Assembly (NCBI GenBank): GCA_029265815.1
Contig: JAJUGU010000009.1
Location: forward strand, 22,778-86,777
Direction: 5' to 3'
DNA: 64,000 bases
From: Anaerolineaceae bacterium
GTDB taxonomy: Bacteria; Chloroflexota; Anaerolineae; Anaerolineales; Anaerolineaceae
In this document: positions 1 to 11,028 of the stretch, one piece after another
How the letters are laid out: every line of letters starts with the position of its first letter
Position numbering within the stretch: the first letter of the stretch is position 1
Notes under the pieces: model-generated
The model's input: only the letters and a program-made list of their open reading frames with translations
What the model was told of the DNA's origin: nothing
Database searches by the model: none
Program-made: the position numbers and the translations under genes

Positions 1-577
1 TTACCAGTTCGACCTGCGCGGTAGAAGGTGTCAAAGGAATGTTTGCCAGCTTCATGATCTCGAGTGTGGCTGGAGCGGGCAGGGGCAGCACACCGTGAGC
101 ACTTTCAATTGTGCCAGAATTGTAAGGCAATGGTGAGGCGTACAGCCGTTCGATGCCAAGCGCTTCCAGTCCAATGACAGCCCCGACCACATCCACGATC
201 GAATCCAAAGCTCCTACTTCATGAAAGTGAATTTTTTCAACCGGTTCTCCATGCACGTGGGCTTCGGCTTCGGCCAGCAGGGTAAAGACGCGCTCTGCAG
301 TCTGTTTGACCTGTGTAGATAACTGGCTGGCAGACAGGATGTTCTGAATATCTGCTAAATGACGGTGCTGGTGGCTGTGCGGAACGAGCACTTCGAGATG
401 AGAAGCGCGAAGTGCTCCTCTGTGAACTTCAGTGAGCCGCAGATCTACGGGTTCAGATAGATTTAATTCGGCAAGGTCTGATCGTAGTCTTTCAAGGGGT
501 AAACCGGCATCCAACAACGCAGCAAGGAACATATCGCCGCTGATACCTGAAAAACAATCTGCATAGGCAATTTTCAT
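1..577 (-). CDS. larC: LarC nickel insertion protein, 3' part outside window
   Basis: This is the N-terminal 192 residues of LarC (DUF111), the enzyme that inserts nickel into the pincer cofactor of lactate racemase-type enzymes. The reading frame is open to the window edge, so the C-terminal half is missing only because the window ends. The N-terminus reads DCFSGISGDMFLAALLDAG, the family signature, and a second hallmark, HFHEVGALDSIVDVVG, lies near residue 130. A His-rich stretch (PHSHQHRH) sits between them. The start ATG at 577 follows an AGAGGT ribosome site. No other lar gene is visible here, so whether the cofactor pathway is complete cannot be judged. Confidence 0.93.
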   Translation of the reverse strand, partial: MKIAYADCFSGISGDMFLAALLDAGLPLERLRSDLAELNLSEPVDLRLTEVHRGALRASHLEVLVPHSHQHRHLADIQNILSASQLSTQVKQTAERVFTLLAEAEAHVHGEPVEKIHFHEVGALDSIVDVVGAVIGLEALGIERLYASPLPYNSGTIESAHGVLPLPAPATLEIMKLANIPLTPSTAQVELV

Positions 578-1100
578 TTGATTACCTCTTTTGAAATTCT
601 TTCCAAGGATCAGATTGACGAACTTTGTCTGATGGAATGTGAAGGTTTTACACTGGCTGTAATAACGAAAACTGATCTATTGTACTATTTCTCCGGATTG
701 ACCTGAAAGGTGTTAGCGGGTATGAGGTGATCATACGAATGAGATCATCACCGAATAATTTTGCTGCAGAGCCGCTTTCTCATAACAATTGATGAAAAAA
801 CGTGTGTAAATTCGGATTTTTTGTTGGAAGGGAACAAGAGAACGAAAAAAGGCAAATCGGATGAATTGGTGATACTGGAGAGTCATTTGGTAGAAAACGG
901 TGAAGGACTCTAAAAGTTAATCACACGCAAATTCGAAAAAAGAGAGGCAACCAGGTTGAATTTTGCTGAAAAATACAGATTCCTGAAGTTGAATTTTGAT
1001 AAGTAAAGAATGAAATCATGAAAACTATGATCAACAGGAATCCATTCAGGCGGGAATTCACGAATCACACATACCATCTTGACAACCACTCCATAATAAT
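578..1100. other. Intergenic stretch between larC and perR-like gene
   Basis: About 520 bases of AT-rich DNA between divergent genes. It must hold the larC promoter, but I see no convincing repeat, RNA gene or conserved ORF. The right end runs into the PerR-box region. Confidence 0.5.
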
Positions 1101-1132
1101 TTATAATAAATATAAATAAGGAATCATTATAA
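1101..1132 (+). promoter_or_regulatory. Two PerR/Fur-type operator boxes
   Basis: Positions 1101-1115 read TTATAATAAATATAA, one mismatch from the Bacillus PerR box TTATAATnATTATAA. A second, half-perfect box lies at 1118-1132 (right arm ATTATAA exact). Both sit directly upstream of the PerR-like gene, which predicts autoregulation and peroxide control of the downstream peroxiredoxin. Confidence 0.7.
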
Positions 1133-1138
1133 ATAAAA

Positions 1139-1561
1139 ATGAAAACAGATTATCTCGATATCATACGAAAAGCAGGCTTAAGGGCAACGCCTCAACGGAT
1201 TGCCATTTGTGAGTATTTGATTGATACTGACTCACATCCCACCGCGAATGACATTTACATGAAATTAAAGGATCGGTTCCCTTCATTGTCTTTAGCCACG
1301 ATTTACAACACTTTAGATGTAATGGTAGGGATGGGATATGTAAACGCCTTAGGTAGTATAGGGGATGACACAGTGCATTTTGATGGAAACACCTCGCCGC
1401 ATATTAACCTTGCCTGCACAAAATGTCACACGATTATCGATCTTAAATCTGAACTCGTCGCTCAACTGGATTCTGAAATTGATCAGATTTCTGGATACCG
1501 GGTACTTGGGGCTAGGGTGCTTTATTATGGCATCTGCCCGCAGTGCCAATCGACCAACTAG
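1139..1561 (+). CDS. Fur-family regulator, PerR-like
   Basis: A 140-residue metal-dependent repressor. The winged-helix part shows TPQRIAICEYL and SLATIYNTLDVM, the usual Fur/PerR recognition helix region. The metal part has DGNTSPHINLAC, close to the PerR regulatory site, and two CxxC pairs (CTKC and CPQC) for structural zinc. I favour PerR over Fur because of the NTSPH motif, the PerR-type boxes just upstream, and the peroxiredoxin directly downstream. The ATG at 1139 has only a distant AAGGA, so translation initiation looks weak. Confidence 0.88.
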   Translation: MKTDYLDIIRKAGLRATPQRIAICEYLIDTDSHPTANDIYMKLKDRFPSLSLATIYNTLDVMVGMGYVNALGSIGDDTVHFDGNTSPHINLACTKCHTIIDLKSELVAQLDSEIDQISGYRVLGARVLYYGICPQCQSTN

Positions 1562-1602
1562 CGATAATTGCTAGAACCTTTTTCAAAAAAATGGAGGAAA
1601 AA

Positions 1603-2319
1603 ATGGAAAATAATCCGATCTCAATATCAATGCCGCGCATCGGTGATAAAGCACCCGAGTTCAAAGCTGTAACTACACAGGGAATGATCAATTTCCCTGA
1701 AGATTACAGCGGTAGTTGGGTCATTCTCTTCAGTCACCCGGCCGATTTTACCCCGGTTTGTACTTCTGAATTCATGACCTTTGCTTCTATGGAAGAGAAG
1801 TTTGCCAAAGCAAACACCAAACTGGTCGGGCTTTCAGTTGATGGCCTTTACAGCCACATTGCCTGGTTGCGAACGATCAAGGAAAAAATTGAGTACAAGG
1901 GCCTAAAAAATGTTGAAGTGAAATTCCCCTTGATTGAAGACATCACAATGGAAGTGGCACACAAATATGGCATGATTCAACCCGGTGAAAGCAATACCAA
2001 AGCCGTACGGGCGGTCTTTGTGATAGATCCAAAGGGGATTATTCGCACAATTATCTATTACCCCTTGAGTTTAGGGAGAAACTTCGAAGAATTGTATCGG
2101 GTAGTCATTGCACTTCAAACGGCGGATGCCTTTGCCATTGCCACACCCGCTGATTGGCAGCCTGGAGACGATGTGATTGTTCCTACTGCCGGTTCCTGTG
2201 GTGTAGCCAAAGACCGCATGGAAGGAAAAGAGGGTGAGATGCACTGCTATGATTGGTTCTTCTGCACGAAGAAACTTGATAAAAATACCATTATGGAAAA
2301 AATCCTCAAAAAAGAATAG
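1603..2319 (+). CDS. Peroxiredoxin, archaeal/Prx6 type
   Basis: A 238-residue thiol peroxidase that reduces peroxides. The catalytic loop PADFTPVCTSE puts the peroxidatic cysteine at residue 53. Two further cysteines in CYDWFFC near residues 215 and 221 match the resolving positions in the long archaeal-type peroxiredoxins. The frame is open further upstream, to 1543, but the ATG at 1603 has a strong GGAGG six bases before it and gives the normal family N-terminus, so I chose that. It lies 41 bases after the PerR-like gene and is probably co-transcribed and derepressed by peroxide. Confidence 0.92.
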   Translation: MENNPISISMPRIGDKAPEFKAVTTQGMINFPEDYSGSWVILFSHPADFTPVCTSEFMTFASMEEKFAKANTKLVGLSVDGLYSHIAWLRTIKEKIEYKGLKNVEVKFPLIEDITMEVAHKYGMIQPGESNTKAVRAVFVIDPKGIIRTIIYYPLSLGRNFEELYRVVIALQTADAFAIATPADWQPGDDVIVPTAGSCGVAKDRMEGKEGEMHCYDWFFCTKKLDKNTIMEKILKKE

Positions 2320-2350
2320 TTCATAGAGAAAATTTTCACCTGCCGCATGT

Positions 2351-2386
2351 AACATCCTCTGGTTTTTAGAGGATGTTATTTTGTTT
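2351..2386 (+). terminator. Rho-independent terminator of perR-peroxiredoxin
   Basis: A perfect 10-bp stem (arms 2351-2360 and 2368-2377, 7-base loop) followed by ATTTTGTTT, 32 bases after the peroxiredoxin stop. Confidence 0.85.
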
Positions 2387-2741
2387 AAGCCAGCCTTTTG
2401 AGTAAGTAGTGCATAAAATCGATTTTTCTGTGATGAATAAATACGCTAACACGACAGAAGATCTTACGACCATATCGAATGGGAAAATAATGCAATTCTG
2501 TTTGAATTCTTGTCCTTCAATTAGTGAAAGGATCATCCTTGTACTTTCATATCCCATTTCCAGGTCTTTCTAAAAATTTGATTTTTTATTCGCACTTATG
2601 GCCCCTAAGCTACCTGTTTTACTCAGGCTGGCATACATAACCATTGATGAAAAGGGCACAACTTTTTTCAAAGTTGAAATCTAGATCGTCAAAAATCTAC
2701 CCGTAACGGGGATTCTTGCTTACAAGACCTTTACCAATAAT
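2387..2741. other. Intergenic, no gene seen
   Basis: About 355 bases between convergent genes. I see no family-like ORF and no clear second terminator for the minus-strand gene that ends at 2742. Confidence 0.5.
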
Positions 2742-4556
2742 TTATTCAGGAAGGCGAAGAGAATCAATGTAGATTTTTTGAAAATCTGGGAACAATGTCA
2801 AGTCAACATATTGTGTCCGTTTGGAAAAATCAGTTCCCTTTTGCTTCATCTCGTCAGACAGCAGCATCAATCGCGCTCCACTCCCTGCGGCGTTTCCTAC
2901 CTGGATAAAACGTTCAGTCGGTATTGGGGGGAACATGCTGATTTTTTTTGCACTATGAATATCCAAATAGGTTCCGAAAGCACCAGCGACGATAAAACGA
3001 TCGATTTGGTTCGAAGTTATTCCAGCGGTTTTCAGTAAAATCTCGATTCCAGATTGAATCGCGGCTTTTGCCAGTAAGATTTCATTCACGTCTTTTCGGG
3101 TGAGCACAATATCGCGTGACGAACCAGATTCATTACCAGGTACGAGGACAAATTCAGTATTCCTTCCATTCCCCCTCACGCGCTGATGATCTCTATCAAA
3201 ATTCCCTTTTTCGTTAATGATTGCGTTTTTTCTCATCTCTGCGATTAAATCCAGTATCCCGGATCCGCAAATTCCAATGGGTTTTTTTCCACCGATTGTG
3301 GAAAGGAAAAGATGATCACCTTCGATATCAACCCTTTCTATGGCACCGTCGGCAGCCCGCATTCCGTCCTGGATATGAGCTCCCTCAAAGGCGGGACCGG
3401 AGGCACATGAGCATGTATAAATGCTGCCATTTTTTACCAGAGAGATTTCAGTGTTTGTCCCAATATCCAGCGCGAGGACAATATCCTGTGTTTCGACTGA
3501 TTTTGTTGCGACCATCATCGCTACGTGGTCACCACCGACGTAGCCGGCAATGTTTTCAGGTAAATAGATTGATGCGTTTGAAGAGATCATCAGGCCAATT
3601 TGCTCCGGCTTGAGGGTCAACGAATGGGTCACAGCAGGGGTGTAAGGCGCCAACCCCAGTTGCCCGACGGGAAGACCGACAAAAAAATGGTGCATGGCCG
3701 TGTTACCAACGACTACTGCTTCAATGATCTGATCACAATTCGCCTGAACTTCTTCACACATTTGTTGGATAAGTGAATTGAGAGACTTCACGACCAACTT
3801 CTGCATGGTCAGAGTGCCGTCTTCATGTTCCATGCAAAAATGGATGCGGCTCATTACGTCTTCACCGTATTGTATCTGTGGGTTCGGAGAGCTGGATTTC
3901 GATACCACTCTGTTTGATATCAGATCAACAAGATAGGCGGCAATTTTTGTCGTTCCAAGATCGATCGCCACCCCAAGGGGCGGCTGCTCAAATTTTAGGA
4001 AGTGAACGAGTTTTTTTTCTTTTGATACCAACCTGAGCTTGCCGTTATTATTGATCAACGCTTCGAGAATTGACTGTTTGAGAAAAGATTGGTCTTTTGC
4101 GAGTTTACATGGCAGTTCAGATAGAATGTTTGAAAAAGAGTTTTCGACATTATTTTTGAGTGTGTTATTGTCGGCAAGATCTATGTCGAAAACATCAAAC
4201 GAAGATATTAATCTATTTTCGTCATCCACTCCTTCCAATTGAAGTCTCTGTGGTGTTGAAAGAGCTTCTGCCGGTACATAAATTTTCATTGGACCGTGAA
4301 TGATGGATTGACAGGCCAGACGCCAACCTTTAGAAAGCATCTCAGATGTGATAACATCTTTTTCAATGGAACTTGGCGTGGGTAATTGGTCATGAATAAT
4401 CTGAACCTGGCATTGACCACAGGAACCGGCACCTCCGCAGACAGCTACCAGATCAATACCTGCAGAATGCGCTGCTTCAAGAATAGTGACTCCTGCTTCA
4501 GTTTCAATTCGTTTACCGATTGGTTCAAATTCGATCTTAATTCTATCCGCACTCAT
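2742..4556 (-). CDS. Ferredoxin-ASKHA reductive activator of corrinoid proteins (RACo-like)
   Basis: A 604-residue ATP-dependent activator that returns oxidised Co(II) corrinoid proteins to Co(I). Residues 1-90 form a plant-type 2Fe-2S domain with Cys40, Cys46, Cys49 and Cys82 (VCGGAGSCGQC ... LACQ). The rest is the RACo middle and ASKHA domains, with VAIDLGTTKIAAYLVDL, LALDIGTNTEISL, GICGSGILDLIAEM and FIVAGAFGTYLD for nucleotide and glycine-loop contacts. Two ATGs lie in frame; the second, at 4556, is properly spaced from AAAGGA, while the first, at 4562, overlaps that site. The upstream gene at 4960 fits the same role. No corrinoid protein or methyltransferase gene is in the window. Confidence 0.88.
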   Translation of the reverse strand: MSADRIKIEFEPIGKRIETEAGVTILEAAHSAGIDLVAVCGGAGSCGQCQVQIIHDQLPTPSSIEKDVITSEMLSKGWRLACQSIIHGPMKIYVPAEALSTPQRLQLEGVDDENRLISSFDVFDIDLADNNTLKNNVENSFSNILSELPCKLAKDQSFLKQSILEALINNNGKLRLVSKEKKLVHFLKFEQPPLGVAIDLGTTKIAAYLVDLISNRVVSKSSSPNPQIQYGEDVMSRIHFCMEHEDGTLTMQKLVVKSLNSLIQQMCEEVQANCDQIIEAVVVGNTAMHHFFVGLPVGQLGLAPYTPAVTHSLTLKPEQIGLMISSNASIYLPENIAGYVGGDHVAMMVATKSVETQDIVLALDIGTNTEISLVKNGSIYTCSCASGPAFEGAHIQDGMRAADGAIERVDIEGDHLFLSTIGGKKPIGICGSGILDLIAEMRKNAIINEKGNFDRDHQRVRGNGRNTEFVLVPGNESGSSRDIVLTRKDVNEILLAKAAIQSGIEILLKTAGITSNQIDRFIVAGAFGTYLDIHSAKKISMFPPIPTERFIQVGNAAGSGARLMLLSDEMKQKGTDFSKRTQYVDLTLFPDFQKIYIDSLRLPE

Positions 4557-4959
4557 GGGCATCCTTTGAGAATATGGTAAAGAATCATGAAGGTTACTTC
4601 GACTAGCATATAACCAGGTAATTGAATCAATATCCTCACTAACTAATTTCTGCTACAGCAAATCCTTAAATGTAGTCCCTGGATGTAATCAATCGGTAAA
4701 TTAGATCCTGAAGATCGCTTCATGGCATTTGAATCCGGACATTGATTAACAAACGTGCTTTTAATCCATATAGATGAGAGTATAGATTATTCCAGTTAAA
4801 CTGCTTTCTAAACCTGCACTGGAAAAGGGGCTTTCTTTTACCGCCATATGAAAAATCACGAACATTTCTAATCCGTAATTCTTTGTTCCTTTTAATATAT
4901 TTAAACTTAATATTCGACTGGTAATCATTTGTTTTCGTGATCTATTTCTTTAATTCATT
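4557..4959. other. Gap between two corrinoid-activation genes
   Basis: About 400 AT-rich bases between two co-directional genes. No coding pattern was found. It probably contains a promoter for the RACo-like gene, but I cannot pick a clear one. Confidence 0.45.
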
Positions 4960-5637
4960 TTATAGAGGCTTGAAAACACAAGTTTTTTGTAGAGAGCAAA
5001 GATCGCAGGATTTCATGTGGTTATCTAAGGAATGTCCCACGCCAATAACCATTGAGAGAGATTTTAATGGTTTCATAAATCCGGATGGTTCAAGTGTAAC
5101 GCCGATATTCTTTGTGTCTAGGATGTTGAAAATTTGAGGTTGTCCTTCGTCCAAAGGCCATCCTACCATCCCGGGATGAATGGGCAGGTTAATTACGAGA
5201 TCTTCTTTGATGACAATAGATTTCAGGTAGTTACAAAAAGCATTGCCCAACATCTCTGTAGCCACTGAAGCCATTCCTTCGATCGCCATTGACAGCGCAG
5301 GGTTTTCAGGAAATGTGTTAGCCACCAACTTATCGATTTTATTGCCTATCGTACATACGGCAATGATGATTTCTTCTGAATGACTCAAGATTTTTCTTAT
5401 TAATTCACCTTCAATAGTTTTTTTATTAGCAAGTTGGATACCGTTTGGAATAAGTCCTTGAACTTGATGCCTTTCATAAATCACCCGTGGTTCTAAGAGA
5501 GGTCTTCCTTCCTCAATCGCCCGGTTCGTTATGTCTACCAGCCTGGGACTTTTCGCTCTTACGAGGATCGGATCCATCCCTTGCGCGCGTAAAACCAGAT
5601 CTGTATTGATTTCGATTGGAAGGTCAGTGAGAATCAT
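4960..5637 (-). CDS. MetH reactivation-domain-like protein
   Basis: A 225-residue protein resembling the stand-alone B12-dependent methionine synthase activation (AdoMet-binding) fold. Support is the segment SEEIIIAVCTIGNKID, the helix SMAIEGMASVATEMLGNAFC, and the C-terminal cysteine cluster HMKSCDLCSLQKTC, which in relatives reads C-x2-C-x4-C. The core PIHPGMVGWPLDEGQPQIFN matches the family's pattern around the corrinoid-facing loop. It lies upstream of, and in the same direction as, the RACo-like activator, so a joint role in corrinoid reactivation is likely. Family assignment is by pattern memory and is less sure than for its neighbour. Confidence 0.7.
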   Translation of the reverse strand: MILTDLPIEINTDLVLRAQGMDPILVRAKSPRLVDITNRAIEEGRPLLEPRVIYERHQVQGLIPNGIQLANKKTIEGELIRKILSHSEEIIIAVCTIGNKIDKLVANTFPENPALSMAIEGMASVATEMLGNAFCNYLKSIVIKEDLVINLPIHPGMVGWPLDEGQPQIFNILDTKNIGVTLEPSGFMKPLKSLSMVIGVGHSLDNHMKSCDLCSLQKTCVFKPL

Positions 5638-6074
5638 TAAATCACCTTTGTGGATTTATTAAAAATTGTTCATCCATTTTTCCCTAAATTGTAACGAGTC
5701 TGGATCGGTACTCAGGGTGACTACTGAGTTAAGATTATATTGCATCCCTGGTGATTCGTATGGATACTCACGCGAAAGGGAATATTTTCGTGAACAATGA
5801 GATGAGGGTTTTGCTGCAGATTGATTATTTATTATTAAAGAAAAGAGATAATTTTTTCGCGAAGGCTGATATTCAGATTATTTTTTACGATGACAACATA
5901 AAAAACTTGGAAAGCCTGCTTGATTGTCCTGGCGAGTGATCAGAGAAGGTGAAAATATTTACCTGCCTTTTTTTAAATTTCCATGAAGGAGGTTGGAAGG
6001 GTGAGGAATGACACCGTGCGTAGGTCTGATTAAATGCATGTGTAGCATTAACGAGATTGAGCCGTGATCTAGGA
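5638..6074. other. Intergenic, no gene seen
   Basis: About 435 bases. Only short unsupported ORFs are present. Bases next to 5638 should hold the promoter for the MetH-activation-like gene, but none is clear. Confidence 0.45.
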
Positions 6075-6500
6075 TCAATTCCCACTAATGGCTCCAATGA
6101 TGAACACCACAATCAACGCAATGATCATTCCTCCCAGGATGAGCGAGTAATTCTTAGGCTGGATGTTCCCCTCGCGATCCATTTTTCGAGCCAACGGGAA
6201 CATCCGCCAGAAGAAAGTGAGCGTCGCAAGCGCCAGCGCAATCAGGCTTAGCCGTTGCATATTCAGATCGGCGAACACCACGATTAGCCCCAGTAATAAA
6301 AGAAAGATTAGCTTTGTCCCTGCCACCCAAAAGACCAGGTAGCGCATCAGATCGTGAACCTCTGGTAATTGTTTGGATTTTTCCCAGGCGGAAAAAACCC
6401 CCACAGCGTTAGCCCTTTTCGATCCCGGGAAAAAATACAGTGCCACAACATTTGAAAATTCCAGCGCGATGAAAGCCAGGAGCACGATCTTTGTGATCAT
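6075..6500 (-). CDS. Small four-helix membrane protein
   Basis: A 141-residue protein with four hydrophobic segments (about 1-20, 50-75, 83-100, 117-138). I do not recognise the family. It starts 5 bases after the upstream oxidoreductase stops and has no obvious ribosome site of its own, so it is probably translationally coupled and the last gene of an SDR - oxidoreductase - membrane protein operon. Confidence 0.7.
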   Translation of the reverse strand: MITKIVLLAFIALEFSNVVALYFFPGSKRANAVGVFSAWEKSKQLPEVHDLMRYLVFWVAGTKLIFLLLLGLIVVFADLNMQRLSLIALALATLTFFWRMFPLARKMDREGNIQPKNYSLILGGMIIALIVVFIIGAISGN

Positions 6501-6505
6501 TAGTT

Positions 6506-8110
6506 TTAGCTTTTAGACTGTTTGATGATCTTTTTATAAGCATGCCAGGCGGTCAGCATGGCAATGGGTACACCGGCAGGAGCATATGCCCACTGCCCGG
6601 CCTTAAAAATGTTCGGGATTGCGGTAAAAACTGATTTTCCAACATCTGTAAGTTTGTAGATTACAGGTGGTTCAGTTTCAAAAGACCACCCGGTGATGGC
6701 TCCTTCAGAGCTACCCGAGACTTTGCTGATTGTCAGCGGCGTGGAAGAAAACTTGAAAATAATGTCTCTTTCCAAACCCTCGAAAACTGTCTTTGAAAAA
6801 TTGGTGATGATTCTGTTTTCCAATCGTTCCTTAAACTCATCATACCAGCCGGCTTGTTCAACATTCTTGATAACCTGGTAATCGAAGAGGCAGCTAATCA
6901 TCACCCCGGTTTGACCTTCAGGTGCCAGGGTAGAATCTCGCAGAACGGGAATAGATACTTCGTAGGTGTTCAGGTCACAATAGCGCTCAAGCCACCCCAT
7001 TACTTCCTCTTTTGTGACCTGATCAAAATCATCGATGAGATGTCTCCGCTCAACTCCGTTTACATCACCCAGCCCCTGCCTTGAGGGAGTGAAGAAAAGG
7101 TGCTCTCCTCCGCGTTCCTTGAAAAATGATGGCGGTCGGTTGATGCCGAGATATAGAATGAAGACAGATTCTGCCCCTTTAGAAGACAGAATTTGCTGTT
7201 TCTCAAATTCCAATTTGCGATTGATCTTTGCATCCAATCCGACTGGATCGATACTACGGTAAAAGGATTTCAGATCCGCCGCCCAGATTAAATAATCGTA
7301 GAGGTATTCAATCCCTTCCACATCAATGACCTTTGATTCAGAAGGTATGACCCGGACTACTGGCTTATTGAACTCGATTTGCCCTCCCCATTCGGTTACT
7401 TTTTGTGTGAACAGGTCTTTCAATGCGCCAGTTCCACCCTTTGGATAAAAATAATCGAGGTAAACATAAAAGTATCCCAAAGCAAAATAGGTGGGAGTAT
7501 TTCTAAAGAAGTGCTGGGTGAGGATGTCGATGAGTGATTGGTTTTTTGTAAATTGATGCAAATATTCTTCCATCGGCATCTTGAATTGGTTAAACTTACG
7601 CAACGCCTTTAAAAATTTCAACGTCCAGGGTAACAGTCTTCTTAAAACATATTCTTTGTTGCTGAATTGGTCACCAAAATAGGGGTTGTCAAATTCATAT
7701 ATGACCCTGGTGTATTCAGAAAGATCATTCATCGCTGCAAGGATGTGCTTAATATCTTCCTGGTTTTCCGGGTACAAATCTGACAATATCTGTTGGTATT
7801 CTCCCAGGTCTTTGATCGAATTTACCTGGAAAAGCTGGTCTTCGATGCCAATTGAGATTTTATTTGTGAAATAATTTAACTCAATTCCAAGTTCTTTTAG
7901 AATGGGTTTTACGATGCCTGAATTCACTAAAGCCCTTGGGCCGGTATCAAAATAGAAATCATTGAAATTTAATGTGCCCAGCAATCCCCCTGTTCTGTCA
8001 TTCTTCTCCAATAGCATCACATTGAATCCGGCTTTTAACAGGTATGCCGCTGCCGTCAGGCCTGCCATCCCGGCTCCGACGATAACGACTTTAGTGTCAT
8101 TTTTTTCCAT
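6506..8110 (-). CDS. Phytoene desaturase-like FAD-dependent oxidoreductase
   Basis: A 534-residue flavoprotein of the CrtI/phytoene dehydrogenase and carotenoid isomerase-like group. The N-terminal dinucleotide fold is clear: VVIVGAGMAGLTAAAYLLKAG followed by LLEKNDRTGG and FDTGPRAL. The C-terminus has the usual FKAGQWAYAPAGVPIAMLTAW segment that closes the FAD site. A GTG at 8119 is in frame, but the ATG at 8110 sits five bases after GGTGG and is preferred. It overlaps the SDR gene by 14 bases. No carotenoid genes are nearby, so the substrate is open. Confidence 0.85.
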   Translation of the reverse strand: MEKNDTKVVIVGAGMAGLTAAAYLLKAGFNVMLLEKNDRTGGLLGTLNFNDFYFDTGPRALVNSGIVKPILKELGIELNYFTNKISIGIEDQLFQVNSIKDLGEYQQILSDLYPENQEDIKHILAAMNDLSEYTRVIYEFDNPYFGDQFSNKEYVLRRLLPWTLKFLKALRKFNQFKMPMEEYLHQFTKNQSLIDILTQHFFRNTPTYFALGYFYVYLDYFYPKGGTGALKDLFTQKVTEWGGQIEFNKPVVRVIPSESKVIDVEGIEYLYDYLIWAADLKSFYRSIDPVGLDAKINRKLEFEKQQILSSKGAESVFILYLGINRPPSFFKERGGEHLFFTPSRQGLGDVNGVERRHLIDDFDQVTKEEVMGWLERYCDLNTYEVSIPVLRDSTLAPEGQTGVMISCLFDYQVIKNVEQAGWYDEFKERLENRIITNFSKTVFEGLERDIIFKFSSTPLTISKVSGSSEGAITGWSFETEPPVIYKLTDVGKSVFTAIPNIFKAGQWAYAPAGVPIAMLTAWHAYKKIIKQSKS

Positions 8111-9047
8111 GGAATCCACCTAATTCCAAACTGATATCCCATAATTTTTCTGCGGCTGCTTTATCCAGCGCTGGGGGCGCAGGTTCCTCTTCGGTTGTCA
8201 GGTTGTAGAACTTGCCGGAACTCTTTGCCACTTCATCAGAAACACCCAGGTAATACAATGCTTCAGCAGCAAAATCCACTGGCTGTGAATTACGATCTAA
8301 AAGGATTTTTTTGAAATAGCGATAAACTATCCCATTGTTTTGACCACTGTTGGTTTGCACATTGCCAGGATGCATGGCATTAATAGTGACCCCCGTTTCT
8401 TGAAAACATTCGTTCAATTTCAACATCGAAAGTAATTGTGCGAGCTTGGCTGCACCATAACTTTTAATGCCTGAATAGCGATTTCTTTTCCATGAGAGAT
8501 CATCCAAGTCTAACCCGAACGCAGCAAACCGATATGCTTCAGAATTGACAAATAAAATCCGTCCGCTTGACTGGTTGCGAAATTTCTCAATCAGAGAATA
8601 ATTCAAAATAAAGGTGCTCAGGTAATTGGTCTGAAATACTGCTTCCAGATGGTCATCAGTGAGAATTCGTCTGGTGTTATAAATGCCGGCATTGTGGATC
8701 AGGACATCAATATTGCGATCCAGTCCGGATAATTTCTCTGCAACTGCATGGATATCAGACAATTTCATAAAGTCGGCCAGGAAATAACTGCAATTTGTGT
8801 TGTATTCGCCCTTCAAGGTTTCGCAGAGTAATTCTGATTTTTGCTCATTGCGGTTAATGAATAAAAGATCAGCACCGCGTGAGGCATATTTTTTTGCAGT
8901 GGCAAAGCCAATCCCCGAAGTGGCACCTGTAATCACCACTAAATGCTGGTCAAATGTATTCGTGCAGATCCGAGGCTTTGATCGAAGATTACGTATCATT
9001 TTAAATACATTCGACCATCTATATTCTTTAAGGTAATGACTCAACAT
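8097..9047 (-). CDS. Short-chain dehydrogenase/reductase, retinol dehydrogenase-like
   Basis: A 316-residue classical SDR with an extra N-terminal 35 residues. The cofactor motif TGATSGIG (about residues 41-48), NAG (about 118), the catalytic Ser in LFVNSEAYRF and YGAAK (catalytic Tyr and Lys) are all present. The arrangement and length resemble retinol dehydrogenase/WWOX-type SDRs that use NADP(H). It is the first gene of the three-gene minus-strand operon and may act on a lipid-like substrate together with the desaturase-like enzyme; that pairing is inference. Confidence 0.88.
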   Translation of the reverse strand: MLSHYLKEYRWSNVFKMIRNLRSKPRICTNTFDQHLVVITGATSGIGFATAKKYASRGADLLFINRNEQKSELLCETLKGEYNTNCSYFLADFMKLSDIHAVAEKLSGLDRNIDVLIHNAGIYNTRRILTDDHLEAVFQTNYLSTFILNYSLIEKFRNQSSGRILFVNSEAYRFAAFGLDLDDLSWKRNRYSGIKSYGAAKLAQLLSMLKLNECFQETGVTINAMHPGNVQTNSGQNNGIVYRYFKKILLDRNSQPVDFAAEALYYLGVSDEVAKSSGKFYNLTTEEEPAPPALDKAAAEKLWDISLELGGFHGKK

Positions 9048-9575
9048 ACCTCCACGCCTGGAAAGGATACTATAAATAGAATTTTGAGTTTCTTTAATTA
9101 TAAAAGATTGAGGTGATTTTAAGATTAAAATTTTGATTTTTAAGGCAAAATTTGTCTGTAACTAACCTTCCAATTAATCTGAGGAATCTGATTTCTTGTC
9201 ATAATATCCGGAGTATACACTACAAGTATTTATTGAGTTGGGTAAGTCAGGGGAATGCGCCAATGTTCAAGATTCAGAAAGTATGGATTTCTAACCCTGG
9301 ATTTTACATTTGATCATTATTTTCTCGAGCTCAGAATTATCACGTGAAAGAGACATATTGTTGAGGTGAAGAGTTGGTTAATAAAACCTTATGCCGAATT
9401 CTAACGAGATAGTTGATGGTAATAAATTACAATATTTTCATAGCAAGCAAAAGCATTCGTATATGTGGAAAATGAACGATAAAGATCTACAGAATTAAAG
9501 CCTAAATATTTCTAGAAATTATTCGCTAAAAAAATAATTAGTTTGAATATCAAGATTTGCTGATTTTATTGGTGC
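9048..9575. other. Divergent intergenic region upstream of eno
   Basis: About 530 AT-rich bases between the divergent SDR and eno genes. The eno promoter begins at its right end. No ORF with family-like content was found. Confidence 0.5.
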
Positions 9576-9603
9576 TTGACACTGAGGTGAGAAAGAATAA
9601 AAT
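9576..9603 (+). promoter_or_regulatory. Sigma-70-type promoter of eno
   Basis: TTGACA at 9576-9581, a 16-base spacer, and TAAAAT at 9598-9603. The predicted transcript start, around 9610, coincides with the first base of the riboswitch-like fold. Confidence 0.75.
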
Positions 9604-9610
9604 AAAATTT

Positions 9611-11015
<1,405 letters not shown>

Positions 11016-11028
11016 GCAGTAATCGATT

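Noticed and set aside
2071..2355. 94-residue minus-strand ORF opposite the peroxiredoxin gene
   Set aside because: Shadow of a strong gene in another frame, running into the terminator.
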